Source of the DNA: Candidatus Pantoea persica | GTDB lineage: Bacteria > Pseudomonadota > Gammaproteobacteria > Enterobacterales > Enterobacteriaceae | Assembly (NCBI RefSeq): GCF_013753875.1 | Contig: NZ_SMDS01000010.1 | Coordinates: forward strand, 1 to 64,000 | Reading direction: 5' to 3' | Length of the DNA: 64,000 bases | In this document: positions 61,369 to 64,000 of the stretch, piece after piece | How positions within the stretch are numbered: position 1 is the stretch's first letter | Layout: each line of letters opens with the position of its first letter | Position numbers and translations under genes: made by a program | Notes under the pieces: generated by a model | Told to the model about the DNA's origin: nothing | The model's input: only the letters and a program-made list of their open reading frames with translations | Databases searched by the model: none

Positions 61369-62001
61369 TTAGAAGCGGTAGCCTGCGCCGAAGAAGAAGA
61401 CCCAAGGGGCGATGCGCGTGCTGATATTGTGCTACTCCCCGCCCGCCTTGAATTTCACTTCGGTATCGATATCCATATACCAGAGCGATGCGTTCAGCAT
61501 CCAGTCGCGGTTGATCTGATAGTCAAGCCCCACCTGACCCGCTACGCCCCAAGAATCTTTCACGCTCAGATCGCTTAAGCCCGCGTTGCGACCGGTCTGG
61601 TTGAAGTCGGCATCGTAGAAAGCGGCATAGTTAACACCGACGCCCACATACGGACGCACCCTTTCTGCAGCTGTCAAAAAAGCAGCACTGCGCCATCAGG
61701 GTCGGCGGCAGCTGGCGCACCGTGGCCAGCGCGCCGATGGCCGCCAGGCCAACCTTGTGGCGGAACGGCGTCGCCGCCAGCAGCTCCACGCCGATATGAT
61801 CGGTCGCCATCCAGGTAAAGGTCAGGCCCTGCTGGGTATTGTTGCTGACGTCGAACGACCCCATGCCGAGACGTTGTCGGAGCCTTCGGTAGGACGCACG
61901 GTCGCGCTGCCCACGCGCATAAAGAAATCGCCCGCCTCGTGCGCCAGCGCCAGTTGAGGTAATGCCATTGCCAGTAAAAACGCGCATTTTGTCAGTTTCA
62001 T
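61369..62001 (-). pseudogene. ompW: ompW, eight-stranded outer-membrane porin, frameshifted
   Basis: MKLTKCAFLLAMALPQLALA HEAGDFFMRVGSATVRPTEG SDNV starts a normal OmpW. One indel near 61865 breaks it; FDVSNNTQQGLTFTWMATDH IGVELLAATPFRHKVG goes on in a second frame to ATVRQLPPTLMAQCCFF, another near 61670 moves it to a third, RVRPYVGVGVNYAAFYDADF to WYMDIDTEVKFKAGGE, where TAG stops it; the natural end APWVFFFGAGYRF follows. OmpW (about 212 residues) admits small hydrophobic molecules and is induced under oxygen limitation by FNR in E. coli. Non-functional. Confidence 0.95.
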
Positions 62002-62129
62002 GATCACGCCTTTGCACCAGAAAAAATCGAAAAATTATGGTGTGATGTTGTTGTGGGCAACGTTCTAGCGCGATTTAAGCAAAATTGCATATCAATCAAT
62101 CGAGTTTAAGCACTTAAAAAAACAATGGA

Positions 62130-62143
62130 TTGACTTAGGTCAA
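62130..62143. promoter_or_regulatory. FNR-box-like palindrome upstream of ompW
   Basis: TTGAC-TTAG-GTCAA is a perfect palindrome that differs from the FNR consensus TTGAT-N4-ATCAA only at the symmetric fifth base. It lies about 130 bases before the ompW start and 116 before ykgJ. In E. coli ompW is controlled by FNR, so it may be a relic of that control; both the regulator and the target genes are broken here. Confidence 0.5.
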
Positions 62144-62258
62144 TTTTACTGACTCAGGCAGTCCGCCAATTCCGCTTGAAGAAATTTATCTGCGTGATTA
62201 TTTTGCTGTTTCCCGTGTTGATTTTGGTTCGATGACTCAAGGAGTGGCGGGCGATCAA

Positions 62259-62662
62259 ATGAGCGATAATCTTAACCCTTGTATGACCTGCGGCGCCTGC
62301 TGTGCCCATTTTCGCGTCTCTTTTTACTGGGCCGAAGCGGATGACGCCGGCCGATGCATGCCGGTCGCGCTGACGGAGCCTCTGAGCCTGATGATGCGCA
62401 ATATGCGCGGCACCAACGACCGCACGCCGCGCTGCAGGGCGAGCCGGGCGGCTGCGTCTCCTGCGGCATCTATGCGCAGCGTTCGTCGCCCTGCCGGGAA
62501 TTCGCCATGTTCGGCTAGGGGGACGTACTGAATGAAGCCTGCGATCGCGCTCTGCGCGCGCTACGGTCTGCCGCTCCTTTTTCACCCTTCTTTACCTTCC
62601 ATGACAGAAAGTTATCGCGCGGCGGGTGCCAGCGCCGGGTCAGACCATGTACAATCGCCAAG
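62259..62662 (+). pseudogene. ykgJ: YkgJ-family cysteine-cluster protein, frameshifted
   Basis: [40 protein letters not shown] keeps the Cys cluster of the zinc/iron-chelating YkgJ domain, and [11 protein letters not shown] follows. The frame then shifts near 62435: [26 protein letters not shown], a TAG, and [19 protein letters not shown] lie in another frame. Two lesions remove half of the Cys ligands. Intact members (about 110 residues) have unknown function. It stands between ompW and yciC. Confidence 0.85.
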
Positions 62663-62693
62663 TTAATTAACCCGGTTCCATCAAGGAGAATAC

Positions 62694-63428
62694 ATGACTA
62701 TCACGGCAAGCTCGTTATACCGTGACACAGGAAATTTCTTCCGCCATCAGCTGCTGACCATCGTGCTGATGTCGTTACTGACCGCGTTTATCACGGTCAT
62801 TCTGGTGCACACCTTTACGCCCGGCAGCAAACAGATGGCGCAGCTGCAGCAAGGCGACAGCAGCGCCTCGTCGCTGTTCGAGCTGGTGCAGAACATGTCG
62901 CCGGAGCAGCAGCGCATTCTGCTGCGTGCCTCGGCGGCGGGCACGTTCGCCGTGCTGATAGGCAACACCCTGCTGCTGGGCGGCATGCTCTGCCTAATCC
63001 AGCTGGTTTCCGCCGGTCAGCGCGTCAGCGCGCTGCGCGCCATTGGCGCCGCCGCGCCGCTGCTGCCGAAGCTGCTGCTGCAAACCTTTTTGATTACGCT
63101 GGTGGTACAGCTGGGCTTTATGGTGCTGATGGTGCCGGGCGTGATCCTTGCGATTCTACTGTCGCTTTCACCGGTGATCCTCGCCAGTGAAAAGCGCGGC
63201 GTGCTGGCCTCAATGCGCGCCAGTAGCCGTCTCGCGTGGAAAAACGTCAGGCTGATCGCGCCGGCGATTATCCTCTGGCTGCTGGCGAAAATGGCCATTC
63301 TGTTCGCCTCGTCGTCGCTGACCGCACTGCCGGACAACATACTGGCGGTGGCGATCACCGCCATCGGCAACCTGATTTCGGTGCTGCTGGTAATCTATCT
63401 GTTCCGCCTTTATATGCTGGTCCGCTAA
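62694..63428 (+). CDS. yciC: YciC, UPF0259 inner-membrane protein
   Basis: 244 residues (E. coli 247) from [20 protein letters not shown] with AAGGAGAATAC upstream. Six hydrophobic segments (for example [59 protein letters not shown]) mark it as polytopic. In E. coli its expression depends on metal supply in some reports, but its role is not settled. It precedes yciB as usual. Complete. Confidence 0.93.
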   Translation: MTITASSLYRDTGNFFRHQLLTIVLMSLLTAFITVILVHTFTPGSKQMAQLQQGDSSASSLFELVQNMSPEQQRILLRASAAGTFAVLIGNTLLLGGMLCLIQLVSAGQRVSALRAIGAAAPLLPKLLLQTFLITLVVQLGFMVLMVPGVILAILLSLSPVILASEKRGVLASMRASSRLAWKNVRLIAPAIILWLLAKMAILFASSSLTALPDNILAVAITAIGNLISVLLVIYLFRLYMLVR

Positions 63429-63482
63429 GTCCGCCGCGCCTGCGGGCGCGCGGCTTCTGATTTTGCCTTAACTGGAATGTCT

Positions 63483-64000
63483 ATGAAGCAGTTACTCGAT
63501 TTCTTTCCTTTAGTGGTCTTCTTTATCTTCTATAAGCTGTACGACATCTTCGTCGCCTCCGGCGCGCTGATTGCCGCCTCCGGCCTGGCGCTGGTGGCGA
63601 GCTGGGTGCTCTATCGCAAGGTGGAGAAGATGACCATCGTCACCTTTGTGCTAGTGGCGGTGTTCGGCACCCTGACGCTGGTTTTCCACAACGATGAGTT
63701 TATCAAGTGGAAGGTGACGGCGATCTACAGCCTGTTCGCGCTGGCGCTGCTTTACAGCCAGTTCTTTATGGCACAGCCGCTGATCAAAAGCCTACTGGGC
63801 AAAGAGATCCAGCTGCAGGAAAGCAGCTGGCGTCGTCTCAACGTCGCCTGGGCGCTCTTCTTCCTCGCCTGCGGTCTGGCGAATATCTACGTCGCCTTTT
63901 GGTTGCCGGAGGCCTTTTGGGTTAAATTTAAGGTGTTCGGTCTGACCGTCCTTACCCTAATCTTCACCCTGCTCAGCGGACTCTACATTTGGCGACGGAT
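63483..64000 (+). CDS. yciB: YciB (IspZ), inner-membrane septation protein A, cut by window end
   Basis: The first 172 codons of about 179 are present: [23 protein letters not shown], then five membrane helices including [20 protein letters not shown] and [22 protein letters not shown]. YciB interacts with cell-division and cell-wall elongation proteins and with YciC-neighbour yciA; it helps envelope integrity. No stop or frame fault is seen up to the window edge. Confidence 0.93.
   Translation, partial: MKQLLDFFPLVVFFIFYKLYDIFVASGALIAASGLALVASWVLYRKVEKMTIVTFVLVAVFGTLTLVFHNDEFIKWKVTAIYSLFALALLYSQFFMAQPLIKSLLGKEIQLQESSWRRLNVAWALFFLACGLANIYVAFWLPEAFWVKFKVFGLTVLTLIFTLLSGLYIWRR

Overview
The window is a contiguous piece of an enterobacterial chromosome. 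Gene content and order (mlc; uspE-fnr; pntAB-ydgH; rstAB-asr-ydgD; hrpA; ldhA; tyrR-ycjFX-psp; fabI; rnb; pyrF-lapBA-pgpB-ribA; cysB-topA-btuR-rluB; rnm-trp; ompW-yciCB) follow the 28-38 min region of E. coli. The high GC, the unfused trpG/trpD pair, and accessory genes such as a PcaQ-type LysR and a platelet-activating-factor-acetylhydrolase-like hydrolase point to Erwiniaceae (Pantoea/Erwinia/Mixta type). This assignment is an inference from content, not from a marker gene.

The dominant feature is decay. About 37 genes look intact and about 34 are recognisable but broken by in-frame stops (often TAG), frameshifts (several are +1 bases in A or T runs), internal deletions joining the two ends of a gene, and 5' or 3' truncation. 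Long housekeeping genes carry no such lesions: hrpA 1297 codons, topA 865, rnb 644, pntAB, and all of trp. Poor sequencing is therefore an unlikely explanation; a recently host-restricted, shrinking genome such as an insect symbiont fits better. I saw no transposase, IS, prophage module, CRISPR array, tRNA or rRNA.

Layout. 1-5 kb: remnants of betI, ynfA, an NCS2 permease, a LysR gene, smrA and fnr, with intact ynfB, mlc and a PcaQ-like LysR. 5-10.5 kb: uspE, pntAB (intact), ydgH (frameshifted). 10.7-15.3 kb: decayed block with arcD/ydgI, a rstA-rstB fusion, M32 carboxypeptidase, asr, ydgU, ydgD. 15.5-23.7 kb: hrpA, ldhA and tyrR intact; ydbJ, mppA and tpx broken. 23.8-28.9 kb: psp stress regulon intact, its co-transcribed ycjXF broken. 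29-39.5 kb: fabI and rnb intact among broken hydrolase, PTS permease, ydeP, cstA, araD and yciH. 39.5-50.4 kb: pyrF, lapB, lapA, pgpB, ribA, cysB, topA and rluB intact; ymiA, yciK and btuR broken, acnA absent. 50.7-53.1 kb: MFS permease, serine-protease-like lipoprotein and yciO remnants. 53.1-64 kb: rnm, complete trp operon with leader and attenuator, BON lipoprotein, yciC and yciB intact; ompW and ykgJ broken.

What is kept is envelope homeostasis (psp, lapAB, pgpB, fabI), RNA and DNA housekeeping, transhydrogenase, and pyrimidine, riboflavin, cysteine-regulatory and tryptophan functions. What is lost is environmental sensing and scavenging: anaerobic control (fnr), acid response (rstAB, asr, ydeP), peroxide defence (tpx), peptide/sugar/purine transport, and B12 adenosylation. 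I found no convincing undescribed system; the most informative observations concern how the decay happened and which regulatory circuits lost their regulator or targets.
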